64,000 bases of DNA from Paenibacillus silagei (GTDB lineage Bacteria > Bacillota > Bacilli > Paenibacillales > Paenibacillaceae). The notes beneath the pieces were generated by a model. That model was not told the DNA's origin. It searched no databases and saw only the letters and a program-made list of their open reading frames with translations. How positions within the stretch are numbered: the first letter of the stretch is position 1; the number at the start of each line of letters is the position of its first letter. Shown here piece by piece: positions 8,872 through 17,538 of this stretch. The stretch lies in assembly GCF_017874735.1 (NCBI RefSeq), contig NZ_JAGGLV010000009.1:62001-126000 (forward strand), given 5' to 3'. A program made the translations under genes and the position numbers.

Positions 8872-10080
8872 TTATTTCAAATTCGACAGAATCGCACTTA
8901 GAATCAGGCCGGTGTCCAGCGCCATATCCTCAAAATCAACCACGGGCAGCGGATTCTTGCCCACTCCCAGCTCGACGGTGAAGCCCGGCTTGCGGAAGCG
9001 CTCGATGAACCAGTCCTTGTAGCCGGCGTCGCTGCCGGTCAGCTCCACTGCCCTGTAGCCGCTCACCGCCGCAAGCGCCGCTGCCCACTGCTTACTCTCC
9101 GGCGGCTCATAGCCCCGGTAGTTCCAGTAGATCTCTGCCCCCTGGCTGTGCAGGGATACGGCGGCATCGCCCGGAACCCGCTCGGCCAGCGCCGCCAGTG
9201 CCGCCGCCTCCGGCTCACTGAGCGGCGCCGGGCCGCTGTAATCGCGCGGCGCCGGGCCGGGCACCTGCCGCCGGTCGCGTTCCTCCTCCCAGTGTGCGGG
9301 GAACTGGTCTCCAAGATCGACACCGCGGATGTTCGCCTTCCAGTGCCGGAAGCTGCGCCTGCCGCAGTTCCACCTCATCAGCTCTGCATAATGAGGATGG
9401 TCCGGCATCGCCCCTTCCTGCACCAGCTCGACACCGTCGGGATTCGCCATCGGCACGGCCCAGAGCGTCCAGTCCCGGTGCCAGTCCGCAGGCTGACGCC
9501 CGTGCCAGTCCGCACCTGATTCATAAGCAGCCGCATATTCTTCAAGAAAGCTCATCAGACACGGGGACGTCAACCATTCGTTGGCATGCAGCGCGGCATT
9601 CACATGCAGGTGGCGCGGGCCGCTGCCGATCCGCAGCAGACGGAGCGGCTTGCCGAGCACACTGTAGCCTATAACCTCGCTGCTGACAAAAGAATAGCGG
9701 TCCGCAAGTCTTGCAGCATCCGCCTCTATCTCAGCCGGTCCGTATTCCCCGTGCAGATAAACCTCTGTCCCCCGGGTGGCCGCCGGAATCACCAGCACCT
9801 TGCCCGGCAGGCAGATACGTCCCGAGCTTACCCCGGGATTCAGCATCTCCAGCTCATCTATGCCAACCCCGAACAAGGACGCGATGCTCTGCGCATCGTC
9901 CCCCGCCTGCACCGCATACCGCTTGCGCGGGGCAGACGGCAGGAACAGCACCTGCCCCGGATATAAATACGGCTGGCTGCCAGCCCATGGATTCCCCTGT
10001 ATGACATGCTCCGGTGTCAATCCGTGTCTTGCGGCGATACGGCTTACAGTATCTCCCCTGCGGGCAATGTATTGCTGCAT
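8872..10080 (-). CDS. LysM-M14 gamma-D-glutamyl-diamino acid endopeptidase
   Basis: Cell-wall/muropeptide hydrolase of about 402 residues. Two LysM peptidoglycan-binding modules occupy about residues 1-50 and 54-100 (YIARRGDTVSRIAARHGL and YAVQAGDDAQSIASLFGV). A zinc carboxypeptidase M14 domain follows, with the zinc motif HANE, a later HSQG histidine and the catalytic glutamate in FTVELGVGKNP. This matches endopeptidase I of B. sphaericus, which cuts the gamma-D-Glu-meso-DAP bond. The ATG at 10080 is nine bases after GGGAGG; the ATG at 10089 would abut that site. There is no signal peptide, as in spore-associated members. Confidence 0.88.
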   Translation of the reverse strand: MQQYIARRGDTVSRIAARHGLTPEHVIQGNPWAGSQPYLYPGQVLFLPSAPRKRYAVQAGDDAQSIASLFGVGIDELEMLNPGVSSGRICLPGKVLVIPAATRGTEVYLHGEYGPAEIEADAARLADRYSFVSSEVIGYSVLGKPLRLLRIGSGPRHLHVNAALHANEWLTSPCLMSFLEEYAAAYESGADWHGRQPADWHRDWTLWAVPMANPDGVELVQEGAMPDHPHYAELMRWNCGRRSFRHWKANIRGVDLGDQFPAHWEEERDRRQVPGPAPRDYSGPAPLSEPEAAALAALAERVPGDAAVSLHSQGAEIYWNYRGYEPPESKQWAAALAAVSGYRAVELTGSDAGYKDWFIERFRKPGFTVELGVGKNPLPVVDFEDMALDTGLILSAILSNLK

Positions 10081-10248
10081 AGGTCTCATCCTCCCGGCCC
10101 TCTTGTGCCGGCGTCCCTAACATCCTCCGTGATGACATGTGGGACCCGGCCCTCATGCCTAGTATATGAGCACCAGCAGCGGGTCATGTGGAAATGTAGC
10201 AACTTGGAGGTTTGTCCCTATTCAGTTCGCCGCTGCAATGCTCTCATC

Positions 10249-11061
10249 CTACAGAGTAGATACTTGCCATACTACCGGCGTCCTGCTGATCTGCTCGCCC
10301 AGCCAGTCCCGGGCAATCCGCTGGAAGATTTCCGCATCTCCGCTGCAGAAGAACTGGTGAATCGGACTCTCATCCCCGCGCGCCAGCTGGCCTTTATCGT
10401 AGAGGATGGTGCTGATCTCCCGCGCCGTCTCATCCGCCGAGCTGATCAGCTTGACGCCGGGTCCCATCACCCTGCCGATTGGCTCCACCAGAAACGGATA
10501 ATGGGTGCAGCCGAGAATCAGCGTATCGATCGGCTCGTACTTGATGCCGTTCAGTGATTCGGCCACCGCCAGATGGCTCTCCTCCGAGCGGAATAACCCC
10601 TGCTCTACGTAGGGCACAAGCGCCGGGCAGGCTTGGCTGACCACCTGAACAAAGGGAGACAACTGCTTCAGCGCCGCCGTATAGGCACCGCTTGTAATCG
10701 TGCCGATGGTGCCGATCACGCCGACCTGTCCGCTCTTGGATGCGCTGATGGCGGCGCGGGCACCGGGGTGAATGACTCCGATCACAGGAATGGCTACCTT
10801 GGCGGAGATATAATCAAGCGCTGCTGCCGTTGCTGTATTGCAAGCAATGACGATCATTTTAGGATTAAATTGAATTAAATAGTCCACGATCTGTTCAGTG
10901 AACAATTTCACTTCCTCAGTGGAACGGGGTCCGTACGGGGCTCTTGCCGTGTCGCCGAAATAGATGATTTTCTCCCGGGGGAGCTGTCGCATCACTTCCT
11001 TGACTACGGTCAATCCTCCAACGCCTGAGTCTAATATTGCTATTGCCTGCTGCACGAACAC
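10249..11061 (-). CDS. racE: Glutamate racemase
   Basis: Converts L-glutamate to D-glutamate for peptidoglycan, in the cytoplasm. The family landmarks are present: AILDSGVGGLTV at the N-terminus, the first catalytic cysteine in VIACNTATAA, and the second in LILGCTHYPFL. The open frame reaches 11133, but the extra N-terminal residues are not family-like. The GTG at 11061 is six bases after AAAGGA and is preferred; the GTG at 11055 (MQQAIAILDS) is also possible. It stands alone, with nothing recognisable in the upstream 200 bases apart from the terminator of the next gene. Confidence 0.95.
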   Translation of the reverse strand: MFVQQAIAILDSGVGGLTVVKEVMRQLPREKIIYFGDTARAPYGPRSTEEVKLFTEQIVDYLIQFNPKMIVIACNTATAAALDYISAKVAIPVIGVIHPGARAAISASKSGQVGVIGTIGTITSGAYTAALKQLSPFVQVVSQACPALVPYVEQGLFRSEESHLAVAESLNGIKYEPIDTLILGCTHYPFLVEPIGRVMGPGVKLISSADETAREISTILYDKGQLARGDESPIHQFFCSGDAEIFQRIARDWLGEQISRTPVVWQVSTL

Positions 11062-11228
11062 ACCGCATCCTTTAACTCGTTTTGTGTAGCTTATGTAAGG
11101 CTGGAATAATGTGTACCAGGATTTCAGCCCCAATTGCAGATATTACCCCATTTGACGGTTCAGTTCAAGTAGGGAAGAAAAGCGGAGCCATAATGCAGAC
11201 CCACCCGAAGCATGCCGCCACATGCAAA

Positions 11229-11261
11229 AGCCGCCTCCCGCCTGTGCAGCGGAAAACGGCT
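11229..11261 (-). terminator. Rho-independent terminator after the YtxH gene
   Basis: Read on the minus strand, AGCCG and CGGCT arms with an inner CCGC/GCGG pairing enclose the loop and are followed by TTTTG. It lies about 20 bases after the YtxH stop. Confidence 0.65.
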
Positions 11262-11281
11262 CCATACCTTTTATATCAAGC

Positions 11282-11761
11282 TTAGGACAGCTTCCCTGCG
11301 GTTTTTCCATCCTCGATAGCTTCCGCTACAGCAGCATCTGTACCGGTCACAGCTTCGATCTCAGCCTCCACCACTGCCGCTTCTTCAGCAGCCTCATATG
11401 CAGCCACCTCGTCACGCACGGCTTCCACTGCATCGGTAACTTCCACAGCCTGCTCCGCAATGCCGCTTACAGTAGCTACATCTGCTTCTTCCACCGCATC
11501 CTTGACGGATTTGCTCCATTCCTTGACTTCGCTTACCACCGAGACTACAGCTTCTTTGGCCTTACCGTAGATCTCTGTGGTTTTCTCGCCGGCCTGGCCG
11601 GCAATAACCTGAACCTTATCCACAGCTTCCGTTGTGCCTTCGGCAATATCCTTGCGCAGCTCCTTACCCGGCTTAGGAGCGAACAGCAGCGCTGTCACCG
11701 ATCCCACAATACTGCCGGCGAGTACGCCCCAGAGCAAGCTTCTGTTATCTTTTTTCATCAT
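11282..11761 (-). CDS. YtxH domain-containing protein
   Basis: Small protein of about 159 residues. A single N-terminal membrane helix (LLWGVLAGSIVGSVTALLFAPKPGKELR) carries the glycine-rich YtxH signature, followed by a long acidic, Ala/Val/Glu-rich region predicted to be helical or coiled. Family members in Bacillus belong to the general stress response; the molecular role is unknown. The ATG at 11761 is six bases after AGGAG; a TTG at 11764 and an ATG at 11758 are in frame. It is monocistronic with its own terminator. Confidence 0.85.
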   Translation of the reverse strand: MMKKDNRSLLWGVLAGSIVGSVTALLFAPKPGKELRKDIAEGTTEAVDKVQVIAGQAGEKTTEIYGKAKEAVVSVVSEVKEWSKSVKDAVEEADVATVSGIAEQAVEVTDAVEAVRDEVAAYEAAEEAAVVEAEIEAVTGTDAAVAEAIEDGKTAGKLS

Positions 11762-11859
11762 CAATCTCTCCTTTGGTTTCTAAGTGCCTCTGCCCGGCCA
11801 CCCGGGCGATCGCCTATTTCTGCTATATCATAAGCATAGAGAGGATGTCCTGTGACTGT

Positions 11860-12525
11860 TCAGCCCTTGATTTCGGAAGTTTTCTGCTCGGGGTTCGGCG
11901 TGATTGCATACCGGCAGCATTGGCCGCCTTCCGCCATACACTCACTGCGTGTCACCTTCGCTTCCAGCAGCTCCTCGAACAAATGCTGCTCACACTGGCA
12001 GGCCTTGCGGTACTGGGTAGCCACCTGACGAATGGGACAATTATACTCCCTCAGTGTGTATGAGCCGTCCTCTTCCTTGCTCCACTCCGCCATATAGCCC
12101 CCGGCATTCTGAATGGTTGACAGCTCCGCCACCCGCTCCTCCAGATCACGGCTCTTCATCATCGAACTGTACTGGGCAAGCATCCGCCGCTTGCGGCCTT
12201 CAAACAGTATATTGACCGCATCCGCCCCGCTCCCGTGGTCCAGCTCCCGCAGCAGCTCCAGCGCCAGATTGTGATAGCTTTTGGGAAAATGATCCTCCGC
12301 CCGCTCGGTAAGCGAATATACATGCATCGGACGTCCCATGGCCTGGCGCACAACCTTGGTCTTGGCAAGCGACTCCTGCTCCAGCTGAAGCACATGGCGG
12401 CGGACACCCATCTCGGTAATTCCCAATTCCTCGGCAAGAGCGCTGATCGTCAGTGGACCTCTCATCTTCAGCAGCGTCATAATCATCCGCCGGGTTGAAC
12501 CGCTCTCCTGACCTTTCTTCGCCAT
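11860..12525 (-). CDS. DeoR/SufR-like HTH regulator with cysteine-rich C-terminus
   Basis: Transcriptional regulator of about 221 residues. An N-terminal winged helix (about 10-75, LTISALAEELGITEMGVRRHVLQLEQE) precedes a C-terminal effector region with clustered cysteines: C-x12-C-x-C, then a further Cys and a CC pair near the end. The layout resembles SufR-type iron-sulfur-sensing repressors, but the spacing is not identical, so cofactor binding is inference. The start at 12525 (MAKKGQ) has AAAGGAGG at good distance; the upstream in-frame start at 12555 does not. The target is unknown. Confidence 0.75.
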   Translation of the reverse strand: MAKKGQESGSTRRMIMTLLKMRGPLTISALAEELGITEMGVRRHVLQLEQESLAKTKVVRQAMGRPMHVYSLTERAEDHFPKSYHNLALELLRELDHGSGADAVNILFEGRKRRMLAQYSSMMKSRDLEERVAELSTIQNAGGYMAEWSKEEDGSYTLREYNCPIRQVATQYRKACQCEQHLFEELLEAKVTRSECMAEGGQCCRYAITPNPEQKTSEIKG

Positions 12526-12568
12526 AAAGGACCTCCTTTCTGTCTGTATGCACACAGCCCCGGCTCAG

Positions 12569-13009
12569 CTAACCCGTGACCCCGCTGCCCAGCTCCTGAT
12601 CCAGATACCTGCGCACCTCGCAGGCGAACTTCTCCAGAATATCCGGCAGCGTCCGGGTCATGGGGTGCAGCTCTCTGCGTTCCCATACGAAATAATCCTG
12701 AACCAGCGGCTTACGCAAGGCTACAAGCGAAGTCAGATCCTCGTAGATCCCGCTGTCTCCCAGTACCTTTTCCTCATGGATAATAGATATAATATCCTCG
12801 TAGCTTCCGGCATCACGCATAATGAACCCGTCAATCAGACAGCTGCCCACATCCGTCACGACTTCAACGGCCAGATGTAAGCACCGTTCCTGCACCAGAC
12901 CCAGCAGCGTACTGCCGTCCCAGGAAGAAGCTGCATGTGCTAGACCTTCATTAAGATCAGGGATCTGTTCAAGAATAACTTCTATTTGCTTCCGGTTGAC
13001 ATAATACAC
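12569..13009 (-). CDS. HepT-like/DUF86 protein (YutE family)
   Basis: All-helical protein of 146 residues starting MYYVNRKQIEVILEQIPDL, matching the YutE/DUF86 group of HEPN-fold proteins. HepT toxins carry an Rx4-6HxY RNase motif; here the corresponding segment reads LRKPLVQDYFVWERREL, lacking the histidine, so RNase activity is doubtful. No MNT-type nucleotidyltransferase partner lies next to it. The start is GTG at 13009, six bases after GGAGGG. It may be co-transcribed with the HTH regulator downstream. Confidence 0.65.
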   Translation of the reverse strand: MYYVNRKQIEVILEQIPDLNEGLAHAASSWDGSTLLGLVQERCLHLAVEVVTDVGSCLIDGFIMRDAGSYEDIISIIHEEKVLGDSGIYEDLTSLVALRKPLVQDYFVWERRELHPMTRTLPDILEKFACEVRRYLDQELGSGVTG

Positions 13010-13062
13010 AGCTGACCCTCCACCCTGCGGTATTTAGTGACCTTCCTTAACATGAACTGCCG

Positions 13063-13173
13063 TTATTTCCCCCGCCTGCCCCGGCGCTTCAGCCAGAACA
13101 CCATCACGACACACGCCGCCATAAAAACAATCAGATACGTCAATGCTTCCATCGGATACTCAAGCTCACGCAT
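13063..13173 (-). CDS. Predicted 36-residue single-helix membrane peptide
   Basis: A short frame encodes MRELEYPMEALTYLIVFM and then a hydrophobic run ending FWLKRRGRRGK. This gives one membrane helix (about 9-28) with a strongly basic C-terminal tail, a plausible inside-positive topology. The ribosome site is only fair (GGTGAG four bases before ATG). It lies between the Dabb and HepT-like genes on the same strand. I do not recognise it; the hydrophobic-basic composition is the main support. Confidence 0.4.
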   Translation of the reverse strand: MRELEYPMEALTYLIVFMAACVVMVFWLKRRGRRGK

Positions 13174-13227
13174 TCCGCTCACCGCTTTCCGTGCTTAATG
13201 GGTTCCAGCCTTGCAAGTCGTGCAGTC

Positions 13228-13515
13228 TCAGATCTCGTAATCGACCGCTACCGACAGCTCCTTGACCTCGTTGATATGGGCAATGACTTCCTTGTGAGCC
13301 GGGTGCACCTGATACGCCTGCAGATCCTCCATCGAGGCAACAACCGTGACCAGGGCGATATCGAACGAACGCTCCGAGTGAATCAGATCGGCCCCGACTT
13401 CAATGGACAGCAGCTGCGGAATTCTTCCTTCCATATTACGGAGGACTGCAACAGTCTCTGCGACCTTGTCCGGGGACCGGTCCTTTAATTTGAAGAAAAC
13501 AATATGCTTGATCAT
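13228..13515 (-). CDS. Dabb-family stress-responsive A/B-barrel protein
   Basis: 95-residue dimeric alpha/beta barrel protein. The family opening IKHIVFFKLKD and the central SFDIALVTVVASMEDLQAYQVHPAHKEV match the Dabb (stress responsive A/B barrel) domain. The role in bacteria is not established. ATG at 13515 follows GGGAGCGGGATAG. It is a single small gene upstream of the predicted membrane peptide. Confidence 0.85.
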   Translation of the reverse strand: MIKHIVFFKLKDRSPDKVAETVAVLRNMEGRIPQLLSIEVGADLIHSERSFDIALVTVVASMEDLQAYQVHPAHKEVIAHINEVKELSVAVDYEI

Positions 13516-13714
13516 CTATCCCGCTCCCAGCCTGATTAATGTGAAATTGATTACTCAAAATATATCATAAACTGCAGCATTACTGAAACAATCTTGGTTC
13601 ATGACCAAAACAGGAGCTTTGCACTCTGGACGAATGCCGTGATGAAATGGTAAAGTCATAACAGCTAAACTAGATGATCCGTCACTTCATTAAATCAGTA
13701 CACCCGGAGGTATT

Positions 13715-14299
13715 ATGGCTAAAAATCAGCAAGAAACACATAAAATTCAGGCCTGGTCTCTGATCAACCGCAAATATCTTGGACAAGGCGTACGGGTCAA
13801 AAGATTTCGCCGCCCCAAACGCAGCCAGATCCGCAACCGCGTTCTGCTGGCCATCCTGATGGCCAAGGACATGAAGCTCTCCCGTCTCGCAGAAGAGCTC
13901 TCCGTCTCCTCACGCAGCGTAAGCGCATGGGTATATGAAGGACGCATTCCCTCCAGAACCAATCTGGACAAGGTCTGCCGCCATTTAGGCTATCCGCCCC
14001 ATATCCTGTTCAATGAAGCTCTTCTGCGGCAAAGTCCGATTGTGTGCCAGCCGACCCCATCCCGTTTCATGAAAAGAACGCTCGCCCATTCACCGCAGCA
14101 TAACGCGATTCTGACCGGGCTCTGCATGGTGTATGATTTCTCGGTAACCGATGTCAGCATCTGGATCGGCGTCCATCCCGGCACCTTCCGCAAGTGGCTG
14201 CACCACTGCCATCTGCCTACCCTGGCCCTGCAGGAGAAGGCCGAGAATTTCTTCCGCATTCCGCGGCATATCCTGTTCGCCGACTGCGAGCTGCATTAA
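13715..14299 (+). CDS. Duplicated helix-turn-helix DNA-binding protein
   Basis: Basic protein of 194 residues, one of the few plus-strand genes here. Two similar helical repeats are visible: residues about 45-105 (LSRLAEELSVSSRSVSAW ... GYPPHILF) and about 130-192 (VTDVSIWIGVHPGTFRKW ... FRIPRHILF). Both end in the same PxHILF motif, indicating internal duplication of an XRE/Cro-like HTH. A basic stretch (RVKRFRRPKRSQIRNR) precedes the first repeat. ATG at 13715 follows GGAGG by four bases. No standard family name comes to mind; a sequence-specific DNA-binding role is inferred. Confidence 0.7.
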   Translation: MAKNQQETHKIQAWSLINRKYLGQGVRVKRFRRPKRSQIRNRVLLAILMAKDMKLSRLAEELSVSSRSVSAWVYEGRIPSRTNLDKVCRHLGYPPHILFNEALLRQSPIVCQPTPSRFMKRTLAHSPQHNAILTGLCMVYDFSVTDVSIWIGVHPGTFRKWLHHCHLPTLALQEKAENFFRIPRHILFADCELH

Positions 14300-14415
14300 C
14301 CTTCATTAATAGGAAGCCGCAGGAAGAAGTGGGAGCACGCACAGCATCAGGTTCACAGTAGGGTCCTTCTCGCCGCAGGGAGGGGCCATGTTGACGTTAC
14401 TTTCGCAGATGGCAG

Positions 14416-15039
14416 TTACCGTTTGAGCGCAAGGATCGTTCTTAGTATGTATTCATGAGTCCCGCCCTGCGGGTTCTGCAACGACTCGGTAAATGAACCT
14501 GTCTCCAGAATCTCCGTCCCGGCAAAATGCTCCCGCAAATCGGCATCGCTGAAGAAGTGGGCATATTTATCCTCTTTATATTCAAAGGTGCCCGGCTCCA
14601 GCTCTCTCCCGCAGCCGTTATGGGGATCTTCGTCGGAGAAGCTGGTGAAGTAGAGCAGTCCTCCAGTCCTGACCTGACGGAGACTCGCTTCAATCAGCCT
14701 GCGGCGGTCCCCGGCGAGGAATAAATGCAGAACATCATAGCAGTATACGGCATCTACAGACTGCCTAAGCTGCGGCTCCAGCGCCGAGCCTGCAATAAAG
14801 CTAGTTCCCGGGTCCCATGCTGCTGCCAGCTCAAGCGCCGGTTCACTTAATTCTATGCCGTATACTTTAAAATCAGCAGAGAATACTTTGGTATTCCGCC
14901 CATACCCGGCACCCGGAACAAGCACGGAGGAGACACCTGCCTCCTGGAATTTCCGTTTCGCCCATTCTGCCGACGGGCTTGGCTCACTCCCCCAGATCAT
15001 CCCCTCCTGCGCAAATCTTTTACTCCAATACTCAGTCAT
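14416..15039 (-). CDS. Class I SAM-dependent methyltransferase
   Basis: 207-residue soluble methyltransferase. SAM-binding motif I is visible as VLVPGAGYGRNTKVF, the acidic end of strand two as YGIELSEPAL, and the motif IV region as VDAVYCYDVLHLF. It resembles TPMT/Tellurite-resistance-type enzymes (opening TEYWSKRFAQEGMIWGSEPS). The substrate is unknown. ATG at 15039 is preceded by AAGGAG at six bases. It is a solitary gene between the duplicated-HTH gene and the rpsN terminator. Confidence 0.85.
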   Translation of the reverse strand: MTEYWSKRFAQEGMIWGSEPSPSAEWAKRKFQEAGVSSVLVPGAGYGRNTKVFSADFKVYGIELSEPALELAAAWDPGTSFIAGSALEPQLRQSVDAVYCYDVLHLFLAGDRRRLIEASLRQVRTGGLLYFTSFSDEDPHNGCGRELEPGTFEYKEDKYAHFFSDADLREHFAGTEILETGSFTESLQNPQGGTHEYILRTILALKR

Positions 15040-15142
15040 GCAGCTCCTTCTTTCCTGTTGAGATTATGTATCTATATAGCTGTCCCTCTTCTCTATCATA
15101 GTCCACTCTGCCAGATCCGGCAAAGTCTATGGACACAGCAAA

Positions 15143-15177
15143 ACGGCTGGCTCCTGTAACACAGAGAGATCAGCCGT
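15143..15177 (-). terminator. Rho-independent terminator of the znu-rpsN operon
   Basis: On the minus strand ACGGCTG pairs with CAGCCGT across a 21-base loop and is followed by TTTTGC. It lies about 33 bases after the rpsN stop. Confidence 0.65.
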
Positions 15178-15209
15178 CTTGCCGTTATAGCATCTATGAA
15201 GTTAACAGC

Positions 15210-15479
15210 CTACCAGCTGGACTTGGTAACGCCTGGAATTTGTCCCTTGTGTGCCAGCTCCCGGAAGACGATACGGGATATCTTGAATGTACTCAGATAG
15301 CCGCGCGGTCTGCCGGACACGCTGCATCTGTTTTTTTGACGGGTGGCTGAGGAATCCCTGGGCAGCTTCTGCAGTGCCATCACATCGCCCGCCGCCTTCA
15401 GCTCTCTGCGCTTGTCAGCGTACTTCGCCACCAGCTCCTGCCGCTTCTGTTCCTTCACAACCTTTGACTTCTTGGCCAC
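15210..15479 (-). CDS. rpsN: Ribosomal protein S14, zinc-independent paralogue
   Basis: 89-residue S14 of the long form, with the C-terminal [31 protein letters not shown] signature. It lacks the CxxC...CxxC zinc ribbon of the short housekeeping S14, having only one cysteine. Such C-minus paralogues replace the zinc form under zinc starvation and are Zur-repressed in Bacillus. It starts at GTG 15479, nine bases after GGAG, 20 bases downstream of znuA, and so is the last gene of the znuCBA operon. Linkage to a zinc importer is strong contextual support. Confidence 0.95.
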   Translation of the reverse strand: MAKKSKVVKEQKRQELVAKYADKRRELKAAGDVMALQKLPRDSSATRQKNRCSVSGRPRGYLSTFKISRIVFRELAHKGQIPGVTKSSW

Positions 15480-15499
15480 TATAGATCACTCCTTCGTTC

Positions 15500-16687
15500 T
15501 TATTCGTTCAGCGCCTGGATCAGCGCTTCAAGATTCTGCCGCATCAGACTCAGGTAATCCAGATTATGGGCAACGTCTTCCTCTGTTAATCCTTCGATTG
15601 GATTCAGCACGGCAGTCTTGGCTCCTATTTCCTGGGCAATAGTATCAGCGACACTGGAGGAGACCAAGGTTTCAAAAAAGATCGTAGTCACCTTATTCGC
15701 CTTGGCGAACTCCACAATCTTGGCCATCTGTGCAGCAGACGGCTCCTGCTCCGGCGACAGCCCCGCAATCGGCACCTGTGTCAAGCCATATTGCTGTGCC
15801 AGATAACCAAAAGCGGCATGCTGCGTAATAAAGTCCTTGCGCTTCGTATTCTGAAGCCCGGCTCTGAAATCCTGATCCAGCTTCTCCAGCTTGGCGATAT
15901 AAGCATCGCTGTTCGCGTGGAAGGCGGCTGCATTCCCTGGAAAAGCTGCGGAGAGTGCAGCTTCAATGGCCTGAACCTCCCGGATAGCCATCACCGGGTC
16001 CAGCCATACATGAGGATCAAGCCCGCCGTGGTCGTGGTCATGGTCTGCTTCACTGACAGCTGTATCATTATGGGAATGGTCGTGACCGCTTCCTTCAGTT
16101 GCGGACTCATCATGTTGATGGTCATGGCCGTGATCGTGGTCTGCTTCAGCCGCAGCTTCCTCTTCATGGCTGTGTTCGTGTTCGTGTTCATGTTCATGTT
16201 CGTGCTCTGTTCCTTCAATAATCTGGAGTCCTTTACTCGCTTCTATCGTAATCAGATCACTTCCGGCAGCACCGTCCACAATCTGCTGCGCCCAGCCCTC
16301 CATGCCTGCGCCATTATAGACAAGCACATCTGCATCCGAAATATCAGCCATATCCTTAGCAGTCGGTTCCCAGTCATGCGGCTCGACCCCGGGCGGGACC
16401 AGCACCTCCACATTGGCAAGGTCGCCGGTAATGCTTTTCGTGAATTCGTACATCGGGTAAAAGCTAACCTTAATGTTCAATTTATCCGCTGCGGGTACAG
16501 ATGAAGCTTCGGCCGCAGCCGATGGTGAAGCCGCCGGACTGCTGGTTGAAGCGGCTTTCGTCGCAGTGTTGTTGCCGCAGCCGGAGATCAATAGCATGGC
16601 GGTCAGGGACAAGGCGGCAAGCTGACGGATTCTGAATGTGGACTGTGCGCTCGAATTGGATATTGCTATGGATTTGAATTTCAACAT
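15500..16687 (-). CDS. znuA: Zinc ABC transporter substrate-binding lipoprotein
   Basis: Cluster 9 metal-binding lipoprotein of 395 residues. Signal peptide and lipobox (LISGC) lie at about residues 25-37. A His/Asp/Glu-rich charged loop at about 160-225 (alternating HE and HD runs) is the hallmark of zinc- rather than manganese-binding members, and GLDPHVWLDP follows with a metal-ligand histidine. Further ligand regions are KDFITQHAAFGYLA and IFFETLVSS. It is third in the znuC-znuB-znuA-rpsN operon and overlaps znuB by seven bases. ATG at 16687 has AAAGGGG at a rather long 11 bases. Confidence 0.95.
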   Translation of the reverse strand: MLKFKSIAISNSSAQSTFRIRQLAALSLTAMLLISGCGNNTATKAASTSSPAASPSAAAEASSVPAADKLNIKVSFYPMYEFTKSITGDLANVEVLVPPGVEPHDWEPTAKDMADISDADVLVYNGAGMEGWAQQIVDGAAGSDLITIEASKGLQIIEGTEHEHEHEHEHEHSHEEEAAAEADHDHGHDHQHDESATEGSGHDHSHNDTAVSEADHDHDHGGLDPHVWLDPVMAIREVQAIEAALSAAFPGNAAAFHANSDAYIAKLEKLDQDFRAGLQNTKRKDFITQHAAFGYLAQQYGLTQVPIAGLSPEQEPSAAQMAKIVEFAKANKVTTIFFETLVSSSVADTIAQEIGAKTAVLNPIEGLTEEDVAHNLDYLSLMRQNLEALIQALNE

Positions 16688-17538
16688 ATGTTGTGAGACC
16701 CCTTTTCTTCATTGGCTTGAGATGAATACTGGCTGCGGCTGCGCAGCCTGATCAGCTTCTGTACTGCAATGGCTATCAGCAGAAATACCAGCAGAATGAG
16801 TGCAATCGTGCCTCCTGGAGGCGTGTTGATATAGTAGGAGGCTGTAAGCCCGCTGAACACACCGGTCAGCCCCACACTGACGGAGATCATTATGGCTGCC
16901 GTGAAGCCCGATGCAATCCGCAGCGCTATAGAAGCGGGCAGCACAATCAGAGCGGATACGAGCAGCACACCCACCACCGGCATAGCTGCGGCAACGGTCA
17001 TGCCGGTTAGGACGGCGAACGAGAAGGACAACCACCCGGTACGGACACCACTGATAGCGGCCGTCTCTTCGTCGAAGGTTAGGCTGTACAATGGGCGGCG
17101 CAGAATGATGAAATAGAGAAGACCGGCTGCAGCCACCACGGCGATCAGTTTAAGCTGAGTATCACTTACGGCAACGATGGAACCGAACAGATAGGAACTG
17201 AAGCTTTTGGTCAAATTCTGCTTCAGGCTCATCAGCACGACGGCCAGCGCCAGACCGGAGGTCATAATAATAGCAACCGGAAGCTCGCTGTAGGTACGGT
17301 AAGAGCGGCGCAGCTGTTCAATAATCAGCCCTCCTGCTATAGCTACAGCGAAGCCGCTCAGAGCAGGATTCCATCCCAGTACGGAACCCAGTGCTACTCC
17401 GGCAAGGGAGACATGAGACAGCGTATCGGCCATCAGCACCTGCCTGCGGAGCATCAGGTAGACTCCCAGTAAGGGTCCGATCAGCCCGATCAGGCCTCCT
17501 GCCCAAAATGCGCGTTGCATGAATTCGTAACCAAGCAT
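16681..17538 (-). CDS. znuB: Zinc ABC transporter permease
   Basis: ABC-3 family membrane permease of 285 residues with about eight hydrophobic helices. It opens with AFWAGGLIGLIGPLLGVYLMLRRQ and has the family segment DTLSHVSLAGVALG. ATG at 17538 is six bases after AGGAGGG and overlaps the end of znuC by 49 bases, implying translational coupling. It forms the channel for zinc delivered by ZnuA. Confidence 0.95.
   Translation of the reverse strand: MLGYEFMQRAFWAGGLIGLIGPLLGVYLMLRRQVLMADTLSHVSLAGVALGSVLGWNPALSGFAVAIAGGLIIEQLRRSYRTYSELPVAIIMTSGLALAVVLMSLKQNLTKSFSSYLFGSIVAVSDTQLKLIAVVAAAGLLYFIILRRPLYSLTFDEETAAISGVRTGWLSFSFAVLTGMTVAAAMPVVGVLLVSALIVLPASIALRIASGFTAAIMISVSVGLTGVFSGLTASYYINTPPGGTIALILLVFLLIAIAVQKLIRLRSRSQYSSQANEEKGSHNIC

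Noticed and set aside
12569..13009. HepT/MntA toxin-antitoxin pair
   Set aside because: There is no adjacent nucleotidyltransferase gene and the expected RNase histidine is missing from the motif region.
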